Assembly (NCBI GenBank): GCA_002401945.1
Contig: NVUP01000005.1
Coordinates: 13,406-20,098 of the forward strand
Source of the DNA: Paracoccaceae bacterium
Lineage (GTDB): Bacteria; Pseudomonadota; Alphaproteobacteria; Rhodobacterales; Rhodobacteraceae
Length of the DNA stretch: 6,693 bases
Direction of reading: 5' to 3'
In this document: positions 1-5,461 of the stretch, piece after piece
Layout: the number at the start of each line of letters is the position of its first letter
How positions within the stretch are numbered: position 1 is the first letter of the stretch
The notes under the pieces: model-generated
Database searches by the model: none
Told to the model about the DNA's origin: nothing
What the model saw: the letters and a program-made list of their open reading frames with translations, nothing else
Translations under genes and position numbers: made by a program

Positions 1-7
1 ATGCAAC

Positions 8-28
8 GGGAGAGCGCCAGCGTCTCCC
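8..28. repeat. Strong GC-rich hairpin
   Basis: The arms GGGAGA (8-13) and TCTCCC (23-28) are perfectly complementary. The stem can extend by two more C-G pairs around a four-base CCAG loop, with a single bulged G at 14. No T tract follows, so it is not a classical intrinsic terminator in the forward direction. It could end or stabilise the transcript of a gene lying left of the window. Confidence 0.45.
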
Positions 29-280
29 TTGCCAAGAGGTTCTGCTTGACCCGATAGGGTTCGGATAAAATTTCAATTTTGTCTGACAGAACACATCTTG
101 CGGGTCACGTTATCTATTGTCTCTTCTAATTCGGGAAACGGTTCTCGATTGTTTGCCGGGGTTCAGAATTACAAACCCGATGCTTTTGGATCGTAGTCTA
201 AAGGCCAAGGTCTGGACTAGCCGAAGTTGTCGCTTTGAATGGTGTGCATCCTTGGGCACTATCACGGCCAATCCGTGGTC

Positions 281-309
281 TAGACAAGTAGTGCGACACT
301 AGATAAACT
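281..309 (+). promoter_or_regulatory. Candidate sigma-70 promoter for the ROK gene
   Basis: TAGACA at 281-286 matches the -35 consensus at five of six positions. After a 17-base spacer, TAAACT at 304-309 matches the -10 consensus at four of six. Transcription would begin near 316, just before the ribosome binding site at 321-327, giving a very short leader. The spacing and position support the call, but it is a by-eye match only. Confidence 0.4.
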
Positions 310-335
310 AAATTTTTGGCAAAGGGACTCGTGGT

Positions 336-1439
336 TTGGCTAAAACAAGCAAGATTGGGGGGCTATATGTCACCGATGACTACATTGATGCCACCTACGG
401 TGAAGCGGACGTCTTACAAAAAGGTGCGCCAGCAGGTCTATTCAGTTTGAAAATCCTTGATTCTGAGCGATTTCTGTTTCGGGATCAAAAACCAAGCAAA
501 TTTGGCACAAAGCGCATTGAGGCGACTTTTGATCTCGCGACGGCATGGATGTTTGAAAATACTGGTGGAATCGAAAAACTAGGTATTGGGTGTTATGGGC
601 CATTCAAAACGTTAGACTGGTCTATACCTACATCCGCGAGGATTGATCAAGGCTACGGCCATATTGATAGCACAATCCACCCCAAATTGGCGCAGCGAAA
701 TCTTTTTCTAATCGTAAAGGAAAGCTTCGAACGAATTCAAGAAAGTGTGCCAGAAATCCGCATCCAAACGGATGCCAATGTAGCCGCACTTGGCGAACTC
801 TATCATCGTCATGTTCTCAATGGACAATGGATTGATGACGGGAAAAACCAAGTCATTAGTTTTCTTAAGTTTAGTCGTGGAGTAGGTGGCGGTGTCGTTT
901 ATGGCGATAAGCTATGGGGCGGCAGGCTACATCCCGAAATGGGTCAAATACGAGTCGAGCGATGGAAAAGCGAAATTGAGGCTGAAACCAAAGCAGAAGA
1001 AATTTTCCCCGGTGTCTGTGAGTACCACGGCGGTTGCCTAGAAGGTCTCTCCTCTTCAGGTGCGTTTACTCGGCGTTGGGACAAAGAATACTGGGCAATA
1101 AAAGACAAGGATCATGTAGCGTGGGATAGACAGGCACACTACGTGGCTCAGCTCTGTGTGAATGTCACTTGCCTGTTTGCCCCCAGTAGAATTGTGTTGG
1201 GGGGTAGTCTAGTGGCTGACGGAGACGTAATTACCAAAGTGCGCGAAAAGTTTTCCGCGCTCATGGGCAAAACCCCAAAAAACTACTATCCATCTTATCC
1301 GGACCTTTTTAAGGACGACTACATTGATGGCTTTACCATCCCTGAAGATGGCATTGGCTCAGGAGTGCGAGGCGCTACTATTCTCGCAGCAACTTTATTT
1401 CCCAAGTTGGATGTTGTTTCGGAGTTTCAGTCACGATGA
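336..1439 (+). CDS. Divergent ROK-family (fructokinase-like) protein
   Basis: ROK proteins are sugar kinases or sugar-responsive regulators of the actin-like ATPase fold, and this one most resembles bacterial fructokinases. The TTG start is chosen because AAAGGGA (321-327) lies eight bases upstream and an in-frame stop at 309-311 limits extension. Visible family landmarks, with residue positions, are a GCYGP strand near 85, the catalytic-Asp motif TDANVAALGE (Asp146), a GVGGG glycine run at 182-186, HPEMG from His199, and Cys228-x2-His231-x2-Cys234 followed by LEGL. Near the C-terminus come RIVLGGSLV and GSGVRGA. At 367 residues it is longer than fructokinases of about 300, with an extra N-terminus of roughly 40 residues. 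Two key features are missing. The N-terminal DxGGTK phosphate loop appears as KGAPAG, and the ExGH motif reads EMGQ (Gln204), losing a usual zinc ligand. It may be a pseudo-kinase or a sugar sensor. Family assignment is firm, activity uncertain. Confidence 0.85.
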   Translation: MAKTSKIGGLYVTDDYIDATYGEADVLQKGAPAGLFSLKILDSERFLFRDQKPSKFGTKRIEATFDLATAWMFENTGGIEKLGIGCYGPFKTLDWSIPTSARIDQGYGHIDSTIHPKLAQRNLFLIVKESFERIQESVPEIRIQTDANVAALGELYHRHVLNGQWIDDGKNQVISFLKFSRGVGGGVVYGDKLWGGRLHPEMGQIRVERWKSEIEAETKAEEIFPGVCEYHGGCLEGLSSSGAFTRRWDKEYWAIKDKDHVAWDRQAHYVAQLCVNVTCLFAPSRIVLGGSLVADGDVITKVREKFSALMGKTPKNYYPSYPDLFKDDYIDGFTIPEDGIGSGVRGATILAATLFPKLDVVSEFQSR

Positions 1440-1969
1440 AAAATTTGCAACGGGGTGACAAAAGTGCGTATACTTTTGATAAGAAAGGGGAAATGCCAAT
1501 ATCTGATGGTGAACACTTTGGAACTTTGCACGAAGGAATTGATTTCAGTAGTTACAATAGAATATCAGAAATACCCCAATTCAGGGAATTTGCTGATGAA
1601 AATCTTTGGATAATTCGAAAAGAATTTGGTTACCCGAGAAACGTTGATGTCTTCAAGTTTCTCAGCAAAGTTTACAAGGACTGGTTTGAGGCCGCAGCAA
1701 AACACAATTTACCTTTCACGCAGGCAGACCTGTCTGCTGTTGACTTGCCAGCTTGGCGACAGGTTCAGCAAAAAATAAAGTGGGAAAAAGAGGCTAACCC
1801 TGACATGGAAAAGGGCATCATGCCATATGGCGTGTATTTGCCGAACGAAAAAACTGCCGCGTTTAATAAAATAACTGATCCAGACGAACAAAGAGATTTT
1901 CTTCAAGAAAGAGAAGTCCTTGCACGAGTTAAGGCTCGGCAGCGCTCTCGAAAGCCACCCGGCCCATAG
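1436..1969 (+). CDS. Unrecognised 177-residue protein coupled to the ROK gene
   Basis: I do not recognise this family. The start ATG overlaps the stop of the ROK-like gene in an ATGA junction, which implies translational coupling and a shared function or stoichiometry. The product appears soluble, with no signal peptide or membrane segment. It is rich in aromatic and charged residues, with a Trp/Phe-rich central part (FREFADENLWIIRKEFGYPR at about 48-67, then DVFKFLSKVYKDWFEAAAKH). An acidic/basic helical stretch follows, and the C-terminus is strongly basic (ARVKARQRSRKPPGP). The basic tail could contact nucleic acid or the partner protein, but that is inference. Base composition looks more AT-rich than in the downstream transfer-type genes. 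The coding call is strong because of the overlap and length. The function is unknown. Confidence 0.8.
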   Translation: MKNLQRGDKSAYTFDKKGEMPISDGEHFGTLHEGIDFSSYNRISEIPQFREFADENLWIIRKEFGYPRNVDVFKFLSKVYKDWFEAAAKHNLPFTQADLSAVDLPAWRQVQQKIKWEKEANPDMEKGIMPYGVYLPNEKTAAFNKITDPDEQRDFLQEREVLARVKARQRSRKPPGP

Positions 1970-1989
1970 TTTATGTCTAATATGGACTC

Positions 1990-2018
1990 TTGTTAAACTT
2001 TTCCATAAGTGCTAAATA
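1990..2018 (+). promoter_or_regulatory. Candidate promoter of the transfer-type operon
   Basis: TTGTTA at 1990-1995 is a good -35 candidate. A 17-base spacer leads to TAAATA at 2013-2018, continuing as TAAATAT, which is a moderate -10. A start site near 2025 would fall inside the palindrome at 2021-2047. It is the only promoter-like pair noticed between the 177-residue gene and the first small ORF. Confidence 0.4.
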
Positions 2019-2020
2019 TG

Positions 2021-2047
2021 GTTATCTCCTGATTCTCAGGCGATAAC
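2021..2047. promoter_or_regulatory. 27-bp interrupted palindrome, likely operator
   Basis: The left arm is GTTATC-t-CCTGA and the right arm is TCAGG-c-GATAAC, separated by TTC. All eleven paired positions are complementary except for one t/c mismatch, with the centre at 2034. It sits immediately downstream of the candidate -10 and just before the ribosome binding site of the first ORF, as a repressor operator would. As RNA it could instead form a leader hairpin. No T run follows, so it is not a standard terminator of the upstream gene. Confidence 0.6.
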
Positions 2048-2067
2048 TTAGCAAATGGAGAAGAAAA

Positions 2068-2181
2068 ATGCCAAAAACACATTCTGGAATTCAAATACTC
2101 GCTGCTGCAGGTGGTCCCGCTCCGGGTCCATCTGCACCTGCATCCGAACGTACTTCCCACGCAGGTGGGGTTCCAAAGTAA
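2068..2181 (+). CDS. 37-residue Ala/Pro/Gly-rich small protein
   Basis: An ATG at 2068 is preceded by GGAG (2057-2060) with seven bases of spacing, a near-ideal ribosome binding site, and runs to a TAA. The product begins MPKTHSGIQILAAAGG and continues with a Pro/Ala/Gly-rich stretch, ending HAGGVPK. It has no cysteine, membrane segment or signal peptide. It is the first ORF after the candidate promoter and palindrome, and a hairpin at 2191-2220 follows directly. It could be a real small protein or a leader peptide controlling the downstream genes. The strong ribosome binding site supports translation. The function is unknown, and I do not recognise the sequence. Confidence 0.5.
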   Translation: MPKTHSGIQILAAAGGPAPGPSAPASERTSHAGGVPK

Positions 2182-2190
2182 GTTAAAGGC

Positions 2191-2220
2191 GGGATCGGAC
2201 AGCACTAACTGCCCGGTCCC
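2191..2220 (+). repeat. Intergenic hairpin after the 37-codon ORF
   Basis: GGGATCGG (2191-2198) pairs with CCGGTCCC (2213-2220) with one G-T wobble. Inside, CAG (2200-2202) pairs with CTG (2209-2211) around a CACTAA loop, after one A/C mismatch. The next bases are TGCGTCAAAAATC, which lack a T tract, so factor-independent termination is unlikely. It could be an mRNA stability or processing element that lets the two small ORFs be expressed at different levels. Confidence 0.5.
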
Positions 2221-2252
2221 TGCGTCAAAAATCAAACTTGGAGAGCTCAATC

Positions 2253-2441
2253 ATGACAATGCACAGCATAACTGACAACATCGCAGATCGAAAGGTCGAT
2301 TTGCTGTGTTCCATCACCAGCGATCCGATTTTCCCGAAACCAGATTATTTGGCGCAGGGGAGTTGCCACGCCTGCAACGGAATAGGCTCCGTCTTTACGG
2401 GAATGCCCTGTTTGCAATGTGGCGGCACTGGAAACATGTAA
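2253..2441 (+). CDS. 62-residue DnaJ-type zinc-finger miniprotein
   Basis: Two CxxCxGxG motifs lie near the C-terminus: CHACNGIG at residues 38-45 and CLQCGGTG at 53-60. This is the signature of the DnaJ/Hsp40 cysteine-rich domain, where four cysteines bind one zinc. Here only that single zinc centre remains, with no J domain or client-binding domain. The first 37 residues are polar and show no membrane segment. I chose ATG 2253 because GGAG (2240-2243) precedes it by nine bases. An in-frame start 15 bases upstream would overlap that site. It sits early in the transfer-type operon between two hairpins. A role as a small zinc-binding adaptor or assembly factor is inference. The motif itself is unambiguous. 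Confidence 0.75.
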   Translation: MTMHSITDNIADRKVDLLCSITSDPIFPKPDYLAQGSCHACNGIGSVFTGMPCLQCGGTGNM

Positions 2442-2467
2442 ATGTTTTCCACCGTGCCAAGCGCAAA

Positions 2468-2495
2468 GGGCTGATCTGGTTTAGCTGATCAGCCC
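2468..2495. repeat. 9-bp perfect-stem hairpin
   Basis: GGGCTGATC (2468-2476) and GATCAGCCC (2487-2495) are perfect reverse complements separated by ten bases. It is followed by ATTCC and then a run of A, not T, so it does not look like a forward intrinsic terminator. It sits between the zinc-finger gene and the next ribosome binding site (AAGGAG, 2511-2516). It may protect or delimit mRNA segments. Confidence 0.55.
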
Positions 2496-2523
2496 ATTCC
2501 AAAAAAATCAAAGGAGCATCGTT

Positions 2524-3105
2524 ATGATGAAGGAACTGGCGGAAATTATCCCGCTCAGCATAATTTTTGCTGTCGGAATCTGGGGCTTGATATGCTTCAT
2601 GATATTAGGACCTGAGGCTGCAACGCGCATCGCACATGCAGACTATATTGAGCAATGTGAGACCAATCTGGTCGCAACCATCCGCGCGTCGTCGCGTGAA
2701 CAGGAACTGCCCTTCAATCAGTCAACCCGAGTTGAAAATGAAGCGGCACAAACCAACTCGGCTTGGAACAGTATGCGAGGCGAGTATAGCGAACATACTC
2801 AGCTGCTGGATATGCTAACCGGCGGCGGATTTAGCCAGACCATCCAAATCCAAAATGAAGCTGCCCGAAGAGCGCGCCAAGCGCGTGAGGATGCCCGTGC
2901 AATAATTCGGGCGCGTGCGGTACGTGCTGCACAAACCGCGCCCGATCAATGCGCATGTCAGGTCCAGATGGCCTTGGGCGAAAGCCGGTCCGAATGGGCA
3001 ATGTATGTGGCCACTTTCACTTTGATTGAACAAGAAAAAGTAACAGGATTCCCAGCGCTTATGCGCGTCAGTGCCCGCTATTGCTCGGAAAGGGTAAACT
3101 CATGA
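2524..3105 (+). CDS. Membrane-anchored Cys-containing exported protein
   Basis: AAGGAG (2511-2516) lies seven bases before the ATG. A single hydrophobic segment at about residues 9-28 (ending in GLICFMILG) should anchor the protein, leaving a C-terminal domain of about 165 residues, probably periplasmic. That domain contains Cys45, Cys143, Cys145 and Cys187, which could form disulfides. It also has an Ala/Arg-rich helical stretch at about 112-139 (QNEAARRARQAREDARAIIR) that is a good coiled-coil candidate. I recognise no named family. Its place upstream of the two-TM proteins and the coupling ATPase suggests a conjugation or secretion-associated envelope component. The stop overlaps the next start as ATGA, so it is probably co-translated with it. 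Coding is well supported. The function is inferred from context only. Confidence 0.8.
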   Translation: MMKELAEIIPLSIIFAVGIWGLICFMILGPEAATRIAHADYIEQCETNLVATIRASSREQELPFNQSTRVENEAAQTNSAWNSMRGEYSEHTQLLDMLTGGGFSQTIQIQNEAARRARQAREDARAIIRARAVRAAQTAPDQCACQVQMALGESRSEWAMYVATFTLIEQEKVTGFPALMRVSARYCSERVNS

Positions 3106-3482
3106 AGAAACCTCTTTATAAGGGTGGTGGTTTTGAAGTCACCGCAAATGTTCTCAAAACATGGAAGCGAACATACAAGTTAAAGAATGTTGAAATGGTG
3201 ACCTTACACCAACCGTTTTTGATCATTACTGGATTTGTCGGTGCAGGCCTGATCGGATTTTCAATCTCGCTGTCACGCTATCTTTATATGGGCGAGAAAA
3301 TCACCCTGATTGGCGGATCAATTCTGGCAATAATTGTCGCATCGAATTTTGGTTCAATCAAAGTTCAGTCCTTGGCGCTTCGGGAAGATCAAGGCCAGAT
3401 TATTGGCCTGTTCCGCCACTTAAAGCTCGTCAAAATGGCCGTTGATACGGTGATCGACCAGCGCGGTAACGCAGAACGGTAA
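3102..3482 (+). CDS. Two-TM small membrane protein (possible DUF6232-like)
   Basis: ATG 3102 overlaps the preceding stop and has GGAAAGGG at 3087-3094, seven bases upstream, so I prefer it over an in-frame TTG at 3081. The 126-residue product begins with a soluble strand-rich part (YKGGGFEVTANVLKT, then TYKLKNVEMVTLHQPF). Two hydrophobic segments follow at about 38-58 and 66-82, and then a cytoplasmic tail of about 40 residues. The layout resembles the small DUF6232-type membrane proteins, whose role is unknown. I could not verify this match and it may be only superficial. Its position in the operon before a coupling ATPase that lacks membrane segments makes a structural or anchoring role plausible. 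Confidence 0.75.
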   Translation: MKKPLYKGGGFEVTANVLKTWKRTYKLKNVEMVTLHQPFLIITGFVGAGLIGFSISLSRYLYMGEKITLIGGSILAIIVASNFGSIKVQSLALREDQGQIIGLFRHLKLVKMAVDTVIDQRGNAER

Positions 3483-3511
3483 CGCCAAGTTTTTAGATAA
3501 GGACAAGCATC

Positions 3512-3817
3512 ATGATACCGGAGAAAACCTCAGAGGGTGAAGTTCTTAAGGTCAACGCCAAGCTGTTATCCGCCTTTGTTCTGGGTGGGGCGGCTTGGTG
3601 GCTGATACCAAGTAAATCAGAAATGTGGGGTTTGAATCTACTCAGCATCCTACTTGGACTAGCTGCATCGCGAAAGTTTGTAGAAGCATTTCTTGCTATC
3701 CGTAAAATCCGCGTTCGTATGCGGGCCGTATCGGCGATGAAGCAAGATACCGTTGAACCCAAATCATCATCGCTGGTTTCCGAAGATGCGTTGAGAAAAG
3801 CGGGGATGATCGAATGA
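3512..3817 (+). CDS. Two-TM protein, candidate anchor for the coupling ATPase
   Basis: AAGGA (3499-3503) lies eight bases before the ATG. The 101-residue product has two hydrophobic stretches at about residues 17-33 (LLSAFVLGGAAWWLIP) and 39-56 (from WGLNLLSILLGLAA), joined by a very short loop. A basic juxtamembrane segment (RKIRVRMRAVSAMKQ) and a polar tail follow. Both ends are therefore expected in the cytoplasm. Its stop overlaps the start of the ATPase gene as ATGA, implying coupled translation. VirD4/TraG proteins normally carry two N-terminal membrane segments, and the next gene lacks them. I infer that this protein provides the membrane domain in trans. No named family was recognised. 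Confidence 0.78.
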   Translation: MIPEKTSEGEVLKVNAKLLSAFVLGGAAWWLIPSKSEMWGLNLLSILLGLAASRKFVEAFLAIRKIRVRMRAVSAMKQDTVEPKSSSLVSEDALRKAGMIE

Positions 3818-5199
3818 GCAAGATATTCAGACGCCCAATTGGCCTTCTTGAAAATGGAAAACTGATCAGTGATCCATATCCAAATACGTCATCTTTAATT
3901 TATGGCGCAAGCGGCGCGGCGAAAACCACAACGGTTGTTTTACCCGTTGTCCAAGCCCTGATGGGCAGCGCGGCTATTGCCAACATTATCGCTGACGTAA
4001 AGGATGCCGAAGTTTATAGCCAGATTTCAGCCATGTGTGACAAATACAATATCCCGCATGGATGTCTTGATGATTTCAATATTCTGGGACGCGATAATCC
4101 TAACGCAAAATCGCTCAACCCATTCTGGGCCATAGTCGAAACCGCAAAAAACAACCCTGCTGACCTGCTTTTTGCTATTGAAACCGCGACGTTGGCGCTT
4201 ATTCCCGAAGTTGGAGGGGATAGCAAAAACAAATATTTCCGCGATACGCCGCGCGAAGAACAAGACCTCGGAATTAGAATCCTTCTTGATCATAAACCCG
4301 ATATGGTCACACCCGGCGCGCTTTACAGCCTAATGGCTGATCCCAAAGTTTGGCGCAGTGCGCGCGAAATTGCAGCAGAAGAAGGTGATGCGGCGCTAAT
4401 GTCACGCGCCCAACAATCGATTGATATGCAGGACAATGATCCCGAACATTTTTTTCTACATTCGCGGGCCGCGCTTACATCATTGCGCATCTATGAACCC
4501 GGCTCCGCTCTTCATAATGCAGGTCGTGATTCAGACCTGACCCATGAGCAAATCATCAATGAAAGTTGGATATTCTGCCTAGTCCTGCCGCAACGCCACG
4601 CTGCACGTGTTGGAACTCATCTTGCGCTTCATTTACAATCTTTTATGCATGCGCAGCTTACCGCAGGTTCTGGGCGCTGCATTTATACACTCGACGAGCT
4701 GTGTAATGCCCCTTTGAAGGAAGCCGTGGACCGCGTCACGATTCAAAGATCGTTCAAAGCTTCAAGCCTGTATATTGCACAATCCCGCGCTGATATTCAG
4801 CGAAAATATGGCAAACTGGAAGCCGCGATTTTAGAAGAAAATAGCCCTGTGGTTCAATGGCTAAGTTTTACTGATGTCGATGAGTGCGAGCGGATTTCCC
4901 GCGCTATGGGAGAAACCAAAAGCGTTTCACAAAGCATTGGCCTTAATTCCGACAAGCAGGATTTCACCAGCAATTTCAGCACGGGCAAAGAACGTCTTTT
5001 TACTCCTGATGAATTGATGAATCTTGACCCCAACTATCAGATCATAAGGATAAAGGGGCATGGATATATTCATTGCAAAAAACTCTACCAGAACCAGATC
5101 GCCCCGACCTGCTACGAGCTTGGCGTAAATCCGCTTGAAGGCGGGATTTTGCCGCCTGACCCGAAGGTCACTCTTCCCGTCTTTAAGCGAGGCGGCTGA
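3814..5199 (+). CDS. VirD4/TraG-type coupling ATPase without membrane domain
   Basis: Type IV coupling proteins are RecA-like hexameric ATPases that bring relaxase-DNA complexes or effectors to a secretion channel. Family features visible here are a Walker A-like loop at residues 31-39 (GASGAAKTT), an IIADVKDAEVYS strand matching the family's VIDxKGE region, and a SLNPFW motif. Further on come Walker B YTLDEL (Asp294, Glu295) and an IAQSRADIQRKYG segment. The C-terminal RLFTPDELMNLDP is followed by IIRIKGHGYI. Between the Walker motifs lies the usual mostly helical insertion. At 461 residues it is shorter than VirD4 proteins of about 600, mainly because no N-terminal membrane segments are present. 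The Walker A glycine before the lysine is Ala36, which is unusual. Its start overlaps the 101-residue membrane protein gene. No relaxase or channel gene is in the window. Confidence 0.88.
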   Translation: MSKIFRRPIGLLENGKLISDPYPNTSSLIYGASGAAKTTTVVLPVVQALMGSAAIANIIADVKDAEVYSQISAMCDKYNIPHGCLDDFNILGRDNPNAKSLNPFWAIVETAKNNPADLLFAIETATLALIPEVGGDSKNKYFRDTPREEQDLGIRILLDHKPDMVTPGALYSLMADPKVWRSAREIAAEEGDAALMSRAQQSIDMQDNDPEHFFLHSRAALTSLRIYEPGSALHNAGRDSDLTHEQIINESWIFCLVLPQRHAARVGTHLALHLQSFMHAQLTAGSGRCIYTLDELCNAPLKEAVDRVTIQRSFKASSLYIAQSRADIQRKYGKLEAAILEENSPVVQWLSFTDVDECERISRAMGETKSVSQSIGLNSDKQDFTSNFSTGKERLFTPDELMNLDPNYQIIRIKGHGYIHCKKLYQNQIAPTCYELGVNPLEGGILPPDPKVTLPVFKRGG

Positions 5200-5200
5200 T

Positions 5201-5461
5201 ATGATGTCATTCCTATCAAATGCAAAATTCCTGATCTGGATTGTTGTTCCGTTGTCCTTGTGGGGCGCAACAGAAACTTTTGGCCTGCCCCATGTTCGCT
5301 GGTCGTATTCTTGGCTGGATGAGGGGCAAGGGCATGATCCATTTGCGGATCGTTACTATACCAGTTGCACGTTTTGGGGGCCGAACGGCAGTTTTACCAT
5401 TCACCCAAATGGCGGAAATTGCACGTGGATTCAACTCTTCAAAAGGAACGGTGGTCGCTAA
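5201..5461 (+). CDS. Small exported protein with a Cys pair
   Basis: The tandem ATG at 5201 is used because GAGG (5189-5192) lies eight bases upstream, and the gene starts one base after the ATPase stop. The longer in-frame extension would overlap the ATPase gene extensively. The 86-residue product has a hydrophobic N-terminus at about 8-25 (KFLIWIVVPLSLWGA), either a signal peptide or an anchor. A short domain follows, rich in aromatic and Gly residues, with Cys56 and Cys74, which could form one disulfide in the periplasm (YYTSCTFWGPNGSF, then GGNCTWIQLF). I recall similar small proteins beside coupling ATPases in alphaproteobacterial elements but cannot name a family. It is probably the last gene of the operon. 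Confidence 0.75.
   Translation: MMSFLSNAKFLIWIVVPLSLWGATETFGLPHVRWSYSWLDEGQGHDPFADRYYTSCTFWGPNGSFTIHPNGGNCTWIQLFKRNGGR

Larger units (their letters stand above)
1..335. other. Gene-poor leader region
   Basis: No convincing coding sequence is seen on either strand. An open frame from a TTG at 117 to 302 has no clear ribosome binding site, a Cys/Trp/Arg-rich product with no recognisable motif, and runs into the promoter of the next gene, so I treat it as spurious. Short open frames ending at 57 and 65 could be the tail of a gene cut by the window edge, but they carry no recognisable residues. The supportable contents are the hairpin at 8-28 and the promoter-like elements at 281-309. No tRNA or attachment-site core could be recognised. 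Confidence 0.5.

Noticed and set aside
196..206. 11-base direct repeat GTCTAAAGGCC, also at 5821-5831, as a possible attachment-site pair
   Set aside because: A few 11-base matches are expected by chance in a window this size. The second copy lies inside a coding region, and there is no tRNA or recombinase context at either copy.
117..302. Forward open frame of 61 codons from a TTG start
   Set aside because: It has no clear ribosome binding site and an odd Cys/Trp/Arg-rich composition without motifs. It also overlaps the promoter candidate of the following gene.
1709..1906. Reverse open frame of 65 codons inside the 177-residue gene
   Set aside because: It lies wholly antisense to a well-supported gene and its hydrophobic/aromatic composition is typical of a shadow frame.
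1993..2250. Reverse open frame of 85 codons across the operon leader
   Set aside because: It covers the promoter, palindrome and the 37-codon ORF, whose forward ribosome binding site is strong. The reverse product has no recognisable features.
2468..2510. Hairpin 2468-2495 as a forward intrinsic terminator
   Set aside because: The stem is strong but is followed by a run of A rather than T, and the downstream genes appear to belong to the same operon.
3493..3762. Reverse open frame antisense to the 101-residue membrane protein
   Set aside because: The forward gene has a ribosome binding site, a coherent two-TM topology and an ATGA overlap with the ATPase gene. The reverse frame has none of these.
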